Shown here: piece after piece, positions 1 through 11,179 of the stretch
Layout: each line of letters begins with the position of its first letter
How positions within the stretch are numbered: the first letter of the stretch is position 1
From: Plantago ovata
Lineage: Eukaryota; Streptophyta; Magnoliopsida; Lamiales; Plantaginaceae
Direction: 5' to 3'
NCBI GenBank assembly: GCA_028274465.1
Contig: CM051457.1
Location: 13,109,908-13,173,907 of the forward strand
DNA: 64,000 nucleotides
Program-made: the position numbers and the translations under genes
Notes under the pieces: generated by a model
The model's database searches: none
What the model was told of the DNA's origin: nothing
Seen by the model: only the letters and a program-made list of their open reading frames with translations

Positions 1-2212
1 TAGGGAAAATATTAAATTGAATTAAAAATATTAAATTAAAGGGAAAATATTATATAGGGGGTCTGTCGTAACACTTTAAATAGATGAGGGGGTTAAGTCT
101 CAAACTTAATAGGTTAGGGGGCAATGTCTCAATTGTATTAAAGTTCAGGAGGTTTGATCAATTTTATCCTTAATTTTATGTTTTTCTTTTTACCACATGC
201 AAATCCCAAAAATGTACGTATCAGCACTTCTATATTAGTCTTAAAGCATTTCATCTAGAGAACATGACTAAAATAGATTTCTTACGTGAACCGATCAGTA
301 ATTAACTTATAGACTCACTCTAAATATACAGAAGCATAGATCAGTAATTAACTTATAGACTCACTCTAAATATACAGAAGCATCAGTCAAGTCCTTTAGG
401 AAAATGCAGCCGAGAAATTAGTTGACCTAACGTTAGTAAGTGAAACTTATTTCATCATTGACAAGTGAAGATCGACTTGGAGTTACTAACTATTACTGAC
501 AACCCAACAACCGTGCTGGCGATCTTTAATTTACAGATTCATTCAATTCTATTGCTTTGATCACATTAATAATATACTAACATAATTAAACATAGGTTAT
601 TATTAAAAGGTTCATCGGTTCATCCCGCATATTATCGATCGACATCCATCCAGGGGAATTAATTATACCAAATCAAATGGCAAAAGGAAATTTATTAAAT
701 AAAAAATTAAAATATAAATTAAAAGAGGATAAGAGATGCGCTCATACCACAGTTCAAAAGTTAAATGCGGTGAGATGATAAGGTCGATAGAGATGGAATG
801 GATGTAAAGTAGAACAAATACATGACATGAGGTTGAATTGAAGGAGCACTATGTAAACTTTCGTCAAAATATCTGGTCTTGACTCTTGAGAAAAGTGACA
901 ATATATTTTGCATCTAACGCGTTTGATTAATTAGTTCATAATGCATTCGAATTCTCATGAATGAATGATGATCTATCTCTTTCAATATTTGTCTCCCAAT
1001 TAAGCTAGTACCAGTACTTTGCATATTCATTTTGTTTGGATTGGATCATGTCAAAAAAGTCTACCATTTCAACGTTTGATAGAAAAAAGTTGATATTAGG
1101 TGGAGTTACTTTCCTAATTTTCTGAAAGCTACGTGTTTTTTTTTTCTTTTTCTTTCTTTCTTTCTAAAGAAAATATTATTTCTACCATCATCGATTCATC
1201 ATGTTTGTGATTCACAAAGTTTGGAATTAATTTTATACATATGCAGCCAAAGTAATTTCTTGGAAGCATGTACCATATTATATACTAGATTAACTAATTT
1301 GCTATAAAATGGATTAGTTTTTACATCTTGATTGTCAAATGTCACCTAACTTGATTGGTTAGTTTTGGACACACCAAGTTCTTTGGAGAGGTTTCAATTT
1401 GATTTCCCAAGACGAGGTTATTATCATTAACGATAAACCTAGCTTCAATTAATTTCGTACTCTATGTTTCCTACTTCGTTTCTTTAATTTTGGATAGGTT
1501 TTGATTTTATTCCCTAAGATGGTTTGTTTTTTCCCTTGTCGTTTGAGGTAAATTAAAAGGCCTACCGATTGAAAAACGAAAAGAAGAAATGAAAAAAAAA
1601 GGTACTAATGGAAAGAAAACAAAGGGTGCTACTACAAAGAAGAGAAGGGAGTGTGATTATATAGTATATTATAACTGTAACAAGTTGTGAAAATGGTTAG
1701 GTAAAAGAAAGCATATATTGGCACATCATACATGAATATAGTTCACTTGAAGATAGATAAATGGCATATAATGTTGGTAGAGGGTATAATGATTGTTGGG
1801 GTTGGAAAAATAAAGTAATATTATAACGTGGGTTTAAGTTTGCCAATTCAAAGGTGTTAGGAAATTTAAAAAACGACCTGTTGTGTCCAAGAACTCAACT
1901 AACTTGATAGTGCAAGCTTAATAGACGTGTTTATATGTCTCATTATATTACTACTCTTACTTCATTTCCACTTCTTCATTTTTATCATCATCTCACCTTC
2001 ATTTCTTGATTCTTTTCTTCTCCTTCTTCCTCTTGTCTCTCTCTGCTTGTCTGTCAGTCAATATGGAAAGACCAAGCTGAGTTATAAGGCTTCTAACTGG
2101 TGTTTGTCGTGCGACTAATTTAGTCGATCACTGTTCTGTCATTTTTTAGGCAGTGACTCTCTCCCAGTGGCGTCATTTTAGTTAGTTAGCTACTCTGCGA
2201 AAAGCAGAAAAC
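1..2212. other. Upstream intergenic region and ABCB promoter/leader
   Basis: No gene is visible. The first 180 bases hold G-run blocks in which a short phrase (AGGGGG followed by AGTCTCAA-like sequence) recurs about three times at roughly 30-bp spacing, possibly the end of a repeat element. A perfect 46-bp tandem duplication lies at 293-384. A CT/T-rich tract lies at about 1138-1166. From about 1940 to 2060 the DNA is strongly pyrimidine-rich (TTC/CTT/TCTC), which fits a transcribed 5' leader of the ABCB gene; the short open frame there is simply a product of the composition. Confidence 0.6.
293..384. repeat. Perfect 46-bp tandem duplication (2 copies)
   Basis: The unit starting GATCAGTAATTAACTTATAG at 293 is repeated without a visible change from 339. 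The lack of divergence suggests a recent duplication. It lies about 1.8 kb upstream of the ABCB start codon. Confidence 0.85.
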
Positions 2213-5200
2213 ATGGTGTTGGCTACGGAAGAAGAGGCGTTCGCATACAAACCGGAAGCTCATATTGATGACTCTGGTAGTTCAGGAAAAGATGAGAATG
2301 CTAGTGTTGAAGACGAGAAAGCCAAGAACAACGAGAAAACGGTTCCATTTTATAAACTATTCGCGTTCTCGGATGGTTGGGATAAGTTGCTGATGCTGCT
2401 CGGTTCCCTGGGTGCTATAGCCAACGGTCTCAACCCGTCCCTTATGGCGTTTCTCTTTGGCCAGCTGGCTGATGCTTTTGGAGGCAATCAGACCGGTTCT
2501 GTCGTTCCTGTTGTTTCCAGTGTACGTATATGCTTGTTGTATTGTGGACGGCCCGGTAGCCTTGCTGACACAATCTGCGAGATTCAGTATTTTGTCATTC
2601 TGTTTAAAGAAATTTTAAAAAGTAAAAAAATAAAAAAAAGGGAAAATATGTGTATTGATATTCAGTGTTCTGGTGGAATAAGGACCAGGGTTTGTTGAGA
2701 TTAAGCCCTTTGTTGTTCTGACCAAAAACATTCACATTGATAGTAATGCTAGTAGTTCTTCTTGTTTATTCTAATTTCTGGTGATCGCGTAATATTTCAG
2801 GTAGCATTGAAGCTGGTGTACGTGGCTATAGGGTGCGGTGTGGGAGCAATGCTTCGTAAGTACTATACTTTCAGTGAATATTACTCAATGTAAAAGTTTG
2901 CTGTGATAGCAGAGATTGAAGATTTTGAATGTGTGATTATTATGTAGAGGTTTCATGTTGGATGATCACCGGAGATAGACAGGCGGCACGAATCAGAGGT
3001 CTATACTTGAGAACCATTTTGCGTCAAGATATCGCTTTCTTTGACAAGGAAGTGAACACCGGAGAAGTCATTGGAAGAATGTCTGGCGACACCGTTCTTA
3101 TTCAAGATGCCATGGGAGAGAAGGTATACTTTAAATTTGTATGTACGTATGTGTAGTTACTCACATGTATGTGTGTGTATAATGTGTACTAATTTGTGGA
3201 GTTGGATTGTGCAGGTAGGGAAATTTGTACAAGCAATCGCAACATTCGTTGGAGGATATGCAGTTGCATTTACCAAGGGTTGGCTCCTGACATTGGTGAT
3301 GCTTTCATCTATACCTCCCCTCATGATATCCGGTGGAATCATGTCTACCGTCGTTTCCAGAATGGCCACACGTGGTCAAAATGCGTATGCTAGTGCTGCC
3401 ACAGTTGTTGAGCAAACGATTGGAGCTATACGAACGGTTGCATCTTTTACAGGGGAGAAACGAGCTGTTTCGAACTATAACAAGTCCCTTGACAAGGCTT
3501 ACAAGTCAGCAGTGAACGAAGGGCTGGCCACTGGACTTGGTCTTGGAGCTGTTATGCTTGTCATGTTCTGCAGTTATGCTCTGGCTGTTTGGTATGGTGG
3601 AAAGATGGTTTTGCAAGGTCATTCCGGCGGTGATATTTTCACCGTCATTGTTGCAGTGTTGACTGGCTCTCTGTGAGTATATTATTACCATTTGTGTGTG
3701 TTTTGCGAAATGAACTAATAAAGTTGACTGGAATCTGATAACTTAGCTGTTATTTAGAGAACTCAGCTCAGACACAATATTTGATGTTAGTTTGACGCAA
3801 TCTTTTGTCTCAGGTCTCTAGGACAAATATCGCCTTCCATGTCGGCATTTGCAGCAGGTCGAGCTGCAGCATACAAGATGTTTGAGACGATAAATAGGAA
3901 ACCTGAGATAGATCCATTTGATGACAGTGGAAAGACATTGAGTGATATTCGTGGGGATATAGAGCTCATAGATGTTTACTTTAGTTATCCTGCCAGACCT
4001 ACCGAGCAGATATTTAGCGGATTCTCACTTGAAATCCCACACGGCACAACAGCTGCCTTGGTTGGACAGAGTGGGAGTGGCAAGTCGACTGTGATTAGTT
4101 TGATCGAGAGATTTTATGATCCACATGCCGGTCAAGTTCTCATTGATGGAATTAATCTCAAGGAGTTTCAACTGCGTTGGATCAGGTCGAAAATTGGTCT
4201 AGTCAGTCAAGAACCTGTACTTTTTCTAGGTAGCATCAAGGAAAATATTGCTTTTGGGAAGGATGGCGCGACTGATCAGGAGATTAGAGCGGCTGCCGAG
4301 CTAGCAAATGCAGCTAAATTCCTTGACAAACTGCCACAGGTACTCAAGATCTTAATAAGTTCAACGTGTCATTTCTGATAACTTTGGCTACATTCGTTGA
4401 TCAGAAGTAATACAATTTCAACTTGTGCTGTATCATAGTTTCGTTTATCCTGTTTTAAGTATTTGGTTTAATGTTGGTGGCAAACTAGCTAGTGAACATT
4501 GGAGTGATTGTGCAGGGACTAGATACTATGGTTGGTGAACATGGCACTCAGCTTTCTGGTGGACAAAAGCAGAGAATAGCAATAGCTAGGGCAATTTTGA
4601 AGGACCCAAAAATCTTACTTTTGGATGAGGCAACAAGTGCGCTTGATGCAGAATCCGAGAGAGTCGTACAAGAGGCTCTCGACAGGATTATGGGAAACAG
4701 AACGACAGTCATAGTTGCACATCGTTTAACGACTGTAAGAAATGCCAACATGATTGCGGTCATTCACAAGGGGAAGATGGTCGAAAAAGGTTCACATCCT
4801 GCTATGATCTATCTAAACTTTGTCGTAATTCTAACATTCTTGGTATGATTCTGTCTAGTAGTTGAATAACTTATTTTCTTGTGACTTAAACTAGGTACAC
4901 ATTCTGAGCTGCTAGAGGATCCTGAAGGTGCATATTCACAGCTTATTCGTATGCAAGAAGCACATAAAGATACAGAGGAAGACGTTGAAGAGACATACAA
5001 AAGGAGTTACAGCATGGAGTATGGTCGGCAGGGCAGCAATAGATCATCAGCGTCGCTTCTTCATCTGATGAGTCAGAGATCTTCGAGGCTACGAAGTACC
5101 AGTCGTCATTCAGTATCGGTTACATTTGACCTGACTAGAGGACTTAGTGTTAGAACAGATTACGAAGATCTGGAACATGCAGCTGCAAATGATGAACTGA

Positions 5201-7379
5201 ATAACCATCCAAGCGTTCCACTTAGTCGGCTTATAGCACTTAATAAGCCTGAGTTGCCAGTATTGGCCTTTGGAGCTCTGGCCGCTGTTGTAAATGGGGC
5301 AATAACTCCATTTTTCGGAATATTACTCTCTCTTGTCATCAAGAGTTTCTTTGAGGAACCTGATAAGTTACGTCAGGATACAAGATTTTGGGCGCTTATG
5401 TTTGTAGTTCTTGGATTTGTTTCATTAATTGCATATCCCTTAAGAACATACTCTTTTGGTGTGGCTGGTTGTCGTCTAATCCGGAGAATTAGGATGATGT
5501 GCTTCGAGAAAGTGGTCAACATGGAAGTTGGTTGGTTTGATGAGCCTGAAAACTCGAGTGGAATAATTGGTGCTAGGCTCTCTGCTGATGCTGCCACGAT
5601 TCGTGCTTTAGTAGGTGACGCACTAGCTCAGCTGGTTCAAGATCTTTCCGCAGCAGTAGTAGGACTTGTTATAGCTTTCACTGCAAGCTGGCAGTTGGCG
5701 TTTATTGTCCTAGCTATGGTTCCTCTCATCGCATTAAATGGTTTTGTGCAGATAAAGTTCATGACAGGGTTCAGTGCAGATGCCAAGGTATGTTATTAGG
5801 CCTGTAAACATTCATGATTTTTACTATGTATGATGTATCCTCAGAATACATGAATGCTTATACTTGGTAAAAATCATTTGTAAACTGATCATCCTCTGAT
5901 CTTTACTGTTGCAGGCAATGTATGAAGAGGCAAGTCAAGTGGCTAATGATGCTGTTGGAACTATCAGAACAGTGGCTTCTTATTGCGCGGAACAAAAGAT
6001 AATGGAATCATACACGAAGAAATGTGAAGGACCTCTAAAAATGGGGATTAGACAAGGTTTAATCAGTGGTATCGGTTTTGGTCTCGCAACTGCATTAGTG
6101 TTTTTCGCTTATGCTACAGCCTTCTATGCTGGAGCTCGGCTGGTTGATGCTGGGAAAACAACATTTGGAGATGTTTTTCGGGTAAGTATTCTGTATAACC
6201 TATACTCAAGGAGTTGCTTGAACTAGTAGAAAATTGGACACTAATCTTGAGTCATTTATCTGCAGGTTTTCTTTGCTTTAACCATGGCAGCTATAGCGAT
6301 ATCCCAATCAAGCACATTCGCACCAGATTCCAGTAAGGGTAAGTCTGCAGCTGCTTCTATATTTGCCTACCTCGATAGGCCATCGAACATTGACCCAAGT
6401 GACGAATCTGGAATAATACTTGAGAATCTGAAAGGAGAAATCGAACTACAACATATCAGCTTCAAGTATCCTACTAGGCCTGATGTTAGAATTTTCCGTG
6501 ACTTGTCATTGAGAATTCCAAAGGGCAAGGTACAAACCATAACTTCAGTTGCTGTTTTATTTTCTACAAGTGCTTAGTGTACACTGTGATATGACATGGC
6601 ATATATGGTTTCTTGAAATTTCCAGACAGTTGCTCTGGTCGGAGAGAGTGGCAGTGGAAAGTCGACTGTGATTTCTTTGCTGGAAAGATTTTACAATCCT
6701 GATTCAGGCGTGATTACGATAGATGGAACTGATATCCAGAAATTCCAGCTTAAATGGCTCAGACTGCAGATGGGACTTGTTGGTCAAGAGCCAGTCTTGT
6801 TTAATGAAACGATTCGAGCCAACATTGGTTATGGAAAGGATGGGAATGCAACCGAAGCAGAAATCATAGCTGCAGCAGAGCTAGCAAACGCCCACAAGTT
6901 TATCAGTGGACTGCAACAGGTCTAACTTCCTTTTTCCTTTTTCAAGATAATCGAGATTCCATTTACATCATAGTCAGTAGTTTGTTATTGACAGAAATGC
7001 TGATATGTTGAGGGAAATGTTGATCCAGGGATATGATACGATGGTAGGAGAACGTGGAGTGCAACTGTCAGGAGGGCAGAAGCAGCGAATCGCCATAGCA
7101 AGAGCAATTGTGAAAAGTCCAAAGATACTTCTACTAGACGAGGCCACAAGTGCACTGGACGCGGAGTCAGAAAGAGTAGTTCAAGATGCACTTGATCGGG
7201 TAATGGTGAACAGAACAACCGTAGTTGTAGCTCATAGGTTGTCAACAATCAAGGGAGCTGACATTATTGCTGTTGTCAAGAATGGAGTGATCTTTGAGAA
7301 AGGAAATCATGACTCTCTCATCAATGTAGAGGGTGGCGTTTACGCGTCTTTAGTCGCATTGCACACAAAAGCTGCTTAG
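2213..7379 (+). CDS. Full-size ABC transporter, subfamily B (ABCB/P-glycoprotein; ABCB4/11/21-like)
   Basis: Plasma-membrane ATP-driven exporter; plant ABCB4/11/21-type members move auxin and other amphipathic solutes (family knowledge). Exons read as 2213-2521, 2801-2855, 2948-3123, 3215-3672, 3814-4339, 4516-4789, 4895-5787, 5915-6181, 6266-6529, 6626-6919 and 7029-7379, which join in frame to 1288 aa, the usual length. Order: TMD1, NBD1 (Walker [10 protein letters not shown] about 417-425, signature LSGGQ about 521, Walker B ILLLDE ending about 546), a charged Ser/Arg-rich linker about 620-680, TMD2, NBD2 (Walker [10 protein letters not shown] about 1080-1088, LSGGQ about 1185, Walker B Asp about 1209). 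All catalytic motifs look intact, so it should be functional. The start is the first in-frame Met, giving the acidic N-terminus typical of the subfamily. The 105-bp intron 6 (4790-4894) is odd; see findings. The exact paralogue cannot be settled by eye. Confidence 0.93.
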
Positions 7380-8132
7380 GTGATCTGAGTTCAGTTTTTT
7401 TACCAGAAACACAGATTCTTGATGGATTCTTCATGTTTTTTGCAAGTTGTAACTCAAGCACATATGTTTTGATTCTGCATTATATTACTGTAAGAATTGT
7501 TTTTTGTAGATGTTTTATAAGTTGAAAAATAATTCAATTGTATATAGACTACTACTTAGTTATGGAGTATTTATGAATAAATTCAATCTTTATGTTGATT
7601 TTTCATTACATGAACATAGACAACTGGGTAAAGTAGAGTTTTTTAGAAGTGCTTACAAGACAAACTGAAGCCACTTTAGCACAATTGCTCTTGCTATGGC
7701 AGTGCTATTAGAGTGCAACATGTTGTCATCTCTTTTTTAAGACTTAGCGTTTTTTTAGATGTTAGAGGTGTAAGTGTGTAACTAAGGATAAACTCTCTAA
7801 TACAAGGTGTGAAGCTCGTTTACACCCAGAAATCGTTTTAACACTGAAAGTGAAACAGGCATGTGCATGGTTTATGTATTGCAGAAACTTGCTGAAAGGG
7901 AATAATCTGATCGAATAGAATTTGAAAACAGAAACTGTGAAAGAGATGAGCTGCATTTACTCTTTTTGTTAACTGAACCTTGCACCTCTTCAGCTTCATT
8001 TCATTCCACTGCACCACCTTATAACTCCTAGATGAGCTGCATTAACAGAGGCCAGTCCACTCCATTAATAGGGAAAAATACATAAATAAATCAATAAGCA
8101 ACATTAATTACAAAAAAAGCCATCTTAAGAAA
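7380..8132. other. ABCB 3' region and spacer
   Basis: It contains the probable ABCB 3' UTR with an AATAAA at about 7576. I see no further gene. On the minus strand it holds no LEA_2 C-terminal sequence that would complete the fragment at 8133-8591. Confidence 0.55.
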
Positions 8133-8591
8133 TCAATTACCAAATGCTCGCTCATTTATAGCTCCTCCATCCTGTTCAAGGTCGTCGGTAATTGATTTGG
8201 TAAAACACTGGTAAACCACTCGAAAACCACTAAAATCGACAACCCATCCACAAAAATTGCAGAATCGAGCAAGCAATTGGCACCACAAAGCGATGAACAG
8301 GAAATAGGTACGAAACCCTAGTTTCAGGTACTGGATTCCGACTTGCTGGAGGTCGAATTCGGGCTTTTTGGGCTTAACGGCGAGGAGGTTTATTAGGATT
8401 ACGGCGAGGATGAGGAGTGCGAGGAAGGAGAAGAGGAGGAACAGGCAGCAGCAGCAGCCGCGGAATGAGGCGGAGGAAGAAGAGGAGGTTGTTGTGGGTG
8501 GGTAGTGGTGGTGGTGGTGGTTGTCGTTTGGTTCTCTGGAGGTCATTTTGGGGAGAAATGGTTTTGGTTTAGGCTTGCCACCACCATACAC
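8133..8591 (-). pseudogene. N-terminal fragment of an LEA_2/NHL (NDR1/HIN1-like) membrane protein
   Basis: Reading leftward from 8591, the frame gives a basic, Pro/Lys-rich start, a His run, a Ser run, a CCCC cluster and then one strongly hydrophobic helix (about residues 47-70). This is followed by a KPKKPEFDLQ phrase, the usual juxtamembrane start of an LEA_2 domain. Family members continue for a further 120-150 residues of beta-sandwich. Here the similarity stops at about residue 90 (VGIQY, position about 8325) and the remaining 62 codons look non-homologous. The break coincides with a CCTAGTTTCAG motif that also begins the repeat array at 8790. I infer a C-terminally truncated gene or a captured fragment. 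A short hybrid protein or a spliced C-terminus elsewhere cannot be excluded, but none is visible nearby. Confidence 0.55.
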
Positions 8592-8803
8592 GGCGGTGGG
8601 TGGGTGGGGGGGGGGGGGGATTGATTATTTTGGATTTGGCGCTTTGCTTTTTCTACACTCTTTCTTCTTCTCCTTGTTCAACTAGAGCAGCAAAAGTGTC
8701 TGCAATTATTATTATTAGAGTGGTTTGTTTGTTTCTCTCTCTCTCTAGAGTTTATTTTAGAGAGAGAAAGGGGCTAGCATTAGGTACGAACCCCTAGTTT
8801 CAG
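8305..8803. repeat. Pair of 23-bp direct repeats flanking the LEA_2 fragment
   Basis: Copies at 8305-8327 and 8781-8803 both start TAGGTACGAA and end CCTAGTTTCAG, and match at 22 of 23 positions. They bracket the conserved part of the LEA_2 fragment. The right copy runs straight into the CTAGTTTC array. Confidence 0.8.
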
Positions 8804-10638
8804 TGCATGTTGCTTTGATTTTATGAAGTTTTCTGTTGATTCCTGCTAGTTTCAGTTGAATTATGCTAGTTTCAGCGGTTGTTAATTTGATTTCGGCTAG
8901 TTTCGGTGCTTGATACTTTCATTTCGCCTAGTTTCGGTGCTCGAACCTTTAATTTCGACTAGTTTCGGTGCATGATACTTTCATTTCACCTAGTTTCGGT
9001 CCATGATCGTTTGTTCTATGCTAGTTTCGGTGCTTGAAACTTTAATTTCGACTAGTTTCGGTCCGTGATCATTTGTTCTATGCTAGTTTCGGTGGTTGAT
9101 CATTTAATTTCGCCTAGTTTCATTCCATTTCTGCTAGTTTCATTTCATTTCTTGCTAGTTTCATTCCATTTTCTGCTAGTTTCAGTGCTAGTTTCAGCAA
9201 CAATTAAAGCTAGTTTCAGCAACAAAATGCTAGTTTCAATACAAGTGCTAGTTTTATTAGTTTCAGCAACAAAATGCTAGTTTCAGCAACATAAATGTTA
9301 GTTTCATTAGTTTCGGCAACGCAAATGCTAGTTTCAGCATCACAAGTGCTAGTTTCATCAACACAAAATGCTAGTTTCATTAGTGTTAGCATCACGTGTG
9401 CTAGTTTCAGCAACACAAATGCTAGTTTCATATTAGTTTCAACACATAAAATCTAGTTTCATAAACTAGTTTCAGACAAAAAGCTAGTTTCATAAACTAG
9501 CTGAAACTATATGAAACTAACTGTTAATGCTAGTTTCAACATCATACAAAAATAATTTCATTAGTTTCAACAACAAAAATGATATTTTCAATAGTTTGAA
9601 CATTATAAGTGCTGGTTTCCGCAACAAAAAAGCTAATTTCATCAGCACAAATGCTAGTTTCATTAGTTTCAGCATCACAAGTGCTAGTTTCAACAGCAAA
9701 ATGCTAGTTTCATTAGTTTTCAGCATAATAAATGCTAGTTTCAATAATTTGAGCATCATAATTGTTGGTTTCAGCAACAAAAAAGCTAGTTTCATCAACA
9801 CAAATGCTAGTTTCATTAGTTTCAGCATCACAACTGCTAGTTTCAACGACAAAATGCTAGTTTCATTAGTTTTCAACATTATAGGTGTTAGTTTCAATAG
9901 TTTGATGCTAGTTTCATTAACAAAAATGCTAGTTACATCATCACTCCATTGTTAGTTTTATTAATGCAACTACAAAAATGTTAGTTTTATTAGTTTCAAC
10001 AACACAAATACTAGTTTCATCAACAAAAATGCTAGTTTCATTAGTTTCACCATCATAATTGCTAGTATCATCAACAAAAATGCTAGTTTCATTAGTTTCA
10101 CCATCATAATTGCTAGTTTCATCAACAAAAATGCTACTTTCATTAATTTCACTATCATAATTGCTAGTTTCATCAACAAAAATACTAGTTTAATTAGTTT
10201 CAACATCACAACTGTTAGTTTTCAACAACAAAAAGTTAATTTTATTAGTTTCAACATCATGAGTGCTAGTTTCAGCAAAAAAATGCTAGTTTCGGCGGAA
10301 AAAAAAATGCTAGTTTCATTAATTTTGGCAAGTCAAAAAGCTATTTGCGTTATTGTCAGCATCACAACTTCTAGTTTCAACGACAAAATGCTAGTTTCAT
10401 TAGGTTTCAGCATCATAAGTGCTAGTTTCAGCAACAATTAAAGCTAGTTTCAGCAACAAAATGCTAGTTTCAATACAAGTGCTAGTTTTATTAGTTTCGG
10501 CAAACACGAATGCTAGTTTCATTAGTTTCAGCATCACAAGTGACACATAAAATGTTAGTTCATTAGATTGATGCTAGTTTAATTAGTTTCGGCAACACAA
10601 ATGCTAGTTTCAACGGCAAAATACTAGTTTCATTAGAT
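8790..10638. repeat. CTAGTTTC minisatellite array with about 10-bp helical spacing
   Basis: About 1.85 kb built from the core CTAGTTTC repeated on the order of 100 times (not counted exactly). From about 8876 to 9115 the unit is 31 bp (CTAGTTTCGGTG followed by a TTTAATTTCG-like tail). Near 9115-9190 it shortens to 20-21 bp. From 9190 on, 20-21-bp units (CTAGTTTCAACAACAAAATG type) mix with 30-bp units that carry a second TAGTTTC ten bases after the first. Spacings are therefore close to whole turns of the helix. Minus-strand frames across it (for example 9517-9897) spell Leu/Lys-rich repeats and are not genes. Confidence 0.9.
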
Positions 10639-10830
10639 TTTAGGGCACCAAAAAATAGAATGACCTTTTTTGTAAGACTACTTTATTTTAGGGCACCATA
10701 AAAATAGAATGACCTTTTTCGTAAGACTACTTGTATTTTAGGGCACCATAAAAATAGAATGGCCTTTTTTGTAAGACTACTTGTATTTTAGGGCACCATA
10801 AAAATAGAATGACCTTTTTTGTAAGATGTT
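10639..10830. repeat. 50-bp tandem repeat, about 3.9 copies
   Basis: The phrase TAGGGCACCATAAAAATAG starts at 10641, 10689, 10739 and 10789, so the period is 48, 50 and 50 bp. Each unit continues with AATGACC, a T-run and GTAAGACTAC. It directly follows the CTAGTTTC array but is unrelated in sequence. The copies differ at only a few positions. Confidence 0.88.
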
Positions 10831-10835
10831 TTTTA

Positions 10836-11179
10836 AAGTGGTTGTTTTAGCAATTAGGTGCTCTAGAGTGGTTCTTTTATGTAATTTTCTGCCATTAATA
10901 AGGTTTACCGTACATCACATAATTGTAAATCATTTTTTAAAAAGTTTTTTACAAATAGCTAAAATTTATCTATCATAAAAACAAAAATGTGATGCTGGAC
11001 AAGAACATGCCTTTAGAAGTCTGCCAAAAGGTTCTCATATGCACAAACCAGCATTAAGCATAGCTCCGAATATACTAGCACTAATAACATTAAGAAGCTC
11101 GATTCCAGCATTTACTACACAAAAGAACATTGTTTCTCTAGAAATCTAAAAATCTGTATTGGATACAATAATCTTTGCT
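10836..11179. other. Spacer / MLO 3' untranslated region
   Basis: AT-rich DNA between the repeats and the MLO stop codon. The part nearest 11180 should be the MLO 3' UTR. Nothing else is visible. Confidence 0.5.

Noticed and set aside
1927-2118. 63-codon Leu/Phe/Ser-rich frame upstream of ABCB
   Set aside because: Product of the pyrimidine-rich leader; no family resemblance.
9216-10209. Long minus-strand open frames rich in Leu/Lys/Met (MLKLMKLAFVL-type)
   Set aside because: They are the translation of the CTAGTTTC array; frames stay open because the units lack stops in that phase. No homology or start context.
8790-10638. CRISPR array
   Set aside because: Eukaryotic context; units lack unique, equal-length spacers and there are no cas genes.
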